The position numbers were made by a program, and so were the translations under genes. The notes beneath the pieces were generated by a model. That model was not told the DNA's origin. It was given only the letters and a program-made list of their open reading frames with translations, and did no database searches. Shown piece by piece: positions 63,604-64,000 of a stretch of 64,000 nt of DNA (the stretch's first letter is position 1; every line of letters starts with the position of its first letter). This DNA comes from Marinomonas arctica. Lineage in GTDB: Bacteria > Pseudomonadota > Gammaproteobacteria > Pseudomonadales > Marinomonadaceae. Location of the stretch: positions 1 through 64,000 of the forward strand of contig NZ_QHJF01000033.1 of the NCBI RefSeq assembly GCF_003259225.1. The letters run 5' to 3'.

Positions 63604-64000
63604 TCAATTAGATGGCGCTCTGACCAACAATTCCAATACCGCCGCTTTTACGTCTCGGATTAACTCGGTTTCGTCCACGCCGAGGACTTGGCCATTTTCC
63701 ACCACTCGCTTGCCGTTAATAAAGCTGTGTTGAATCAACGCTGGTTCGCCGCATAAGATTGGCGCTTCTAACAGACTGTGTACACCAGAAAAACGCGGTG
63801 CATCAAGAGAATACAAGACTAGATCCGCAGCATACCCCTCGGCTATTTGGCCTGTTTTCAGCCCTAAAAGCTCGGCGCCATTTTGCGTGCCCCATTTAAG
63901 TACCTGAGCGACATTGGTGGCCGCCGGGCCGCCTTGAGTACGATGCAGCAACCAAGCTAAATTCAACTCTTGCAGCATAGAAGCATTCTCACTGGATGCA
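63604..64000 (-). CDS. Amidohydrolase-family protein, 3' part (8-oxoguanine deaminase-like)
   Basis: Only the last 131 or so codons are in the window; the frame is open through the right edge (ASSENASMLQELNLAWLLHR). The motif LLHRTQGGPAATNVAQVLKW then GTQNGAELLGL and the terminal GEPALIQHSFINGKRVV match the C-terminal part of the AtzB/8-oxoguanine-deaminase group of metal-dependent amidohydrolases. The metal-binding HxH and the catalytic residues lie outside, so exact function cannot be judged. Confidence 0.75.
   Translation of the reverse strand, partial: ASSENASMLQELNLAWLLHRTQGGPAATNVAQVLKWGTQNGAELLGLKTGQIAEGYAADLVLYSLDAPRFSGVHSLLEAPILCGEPALIQHSFINGKRVVENGQVLGVDETELIRDVKAAVLELLVRAPSN

Overview
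The window looks like the chromosome of a marine gammaproteobacterium. Gene content and sequence style are closest to Marinomonas and its Oceanospirillales relatives: moderate GC, choline-to-betaine osmoprotection, many c-di-GMP and chemotaxis proteins, a TonB2-like iron system, and an ECF/ChrR photo-oxidative stress locus. The assignment rests on recognising protein families, not on any search. No rRNA, tRNA, IS element or CRISPR array was seen.

Layout. 1-2.4 kb is a small accessory patch: a HicB antitoxin remnant, a Fic AMP-transferase, repeated TGAGAG operator-like motifs, and a HigB/HigA-type toxin-antitoxin pair. 2.5-19.2 kb is mostly housekeeping and signalling: two DMT exporters with adjacent Lrp and LysR regulators, a chemoreceptor, a DUF2868/DUF3482 membrane-GTPase pair, PlsC, two EAL proteins, pseudouridine catabolism (psuK-psuG) and rlmF. 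19.4-27.5 kb is an ECF sigma-ChrR locus facing a lipid-modification operon (NTF2-like, SDR, FAD oxidoreductase, DUF1365, Cfa-like methyltransferase, DUF2878, unknown, DUF3833). Two matching ECF-type promoters (TGATCC-N16-CGTWWA) lie back to back between them. The DUF1365 gene carries an apparent one-base frameshift.

27.6-34.4 kb holds small proteins (one SutA-like, one histidine-rich 50-residue membrane protein), an OlsF-like double acyltransferase, a CBM48-type protein and betB-betA behind a perfect 28-bp palindrome. 34.5-48.6 kb has a Cache-type chemoreceptor, CpdB, a ClpP-fold serine protease preceded by a 67-residue gene with paired NrdR-box-like palindromes, a zinc peptidase, a DnaJ-like protein, MltA, exbB-exbD-exbD-tonB with a Fur-like site, CorA and a DUF305 lipoprotein.

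48.7-58.8 kb is the most striking region. It is a type I restriction-modification operon in the order hsdM, HEPN, MNT::hsdS, HEPN, MNT::hsdR, SWIM. Both the specificity and the restriction subunits carry an N-terminal nucleotidyltransferase (antitoxin-type) domain, and each is preceded by its own HEPN (toxin-type) gene with an intact RX4HXY motif. This suggests a restriction system wired to two MntA/HepT-like modules. 58.9-64 kb returns to ordinary genes: a DUF1127-like protein, LysE with an AraC regulator, a MATE pump, a Bcr/CflA pump, and the 3' part of an amidohydrolase cut by the window edge.
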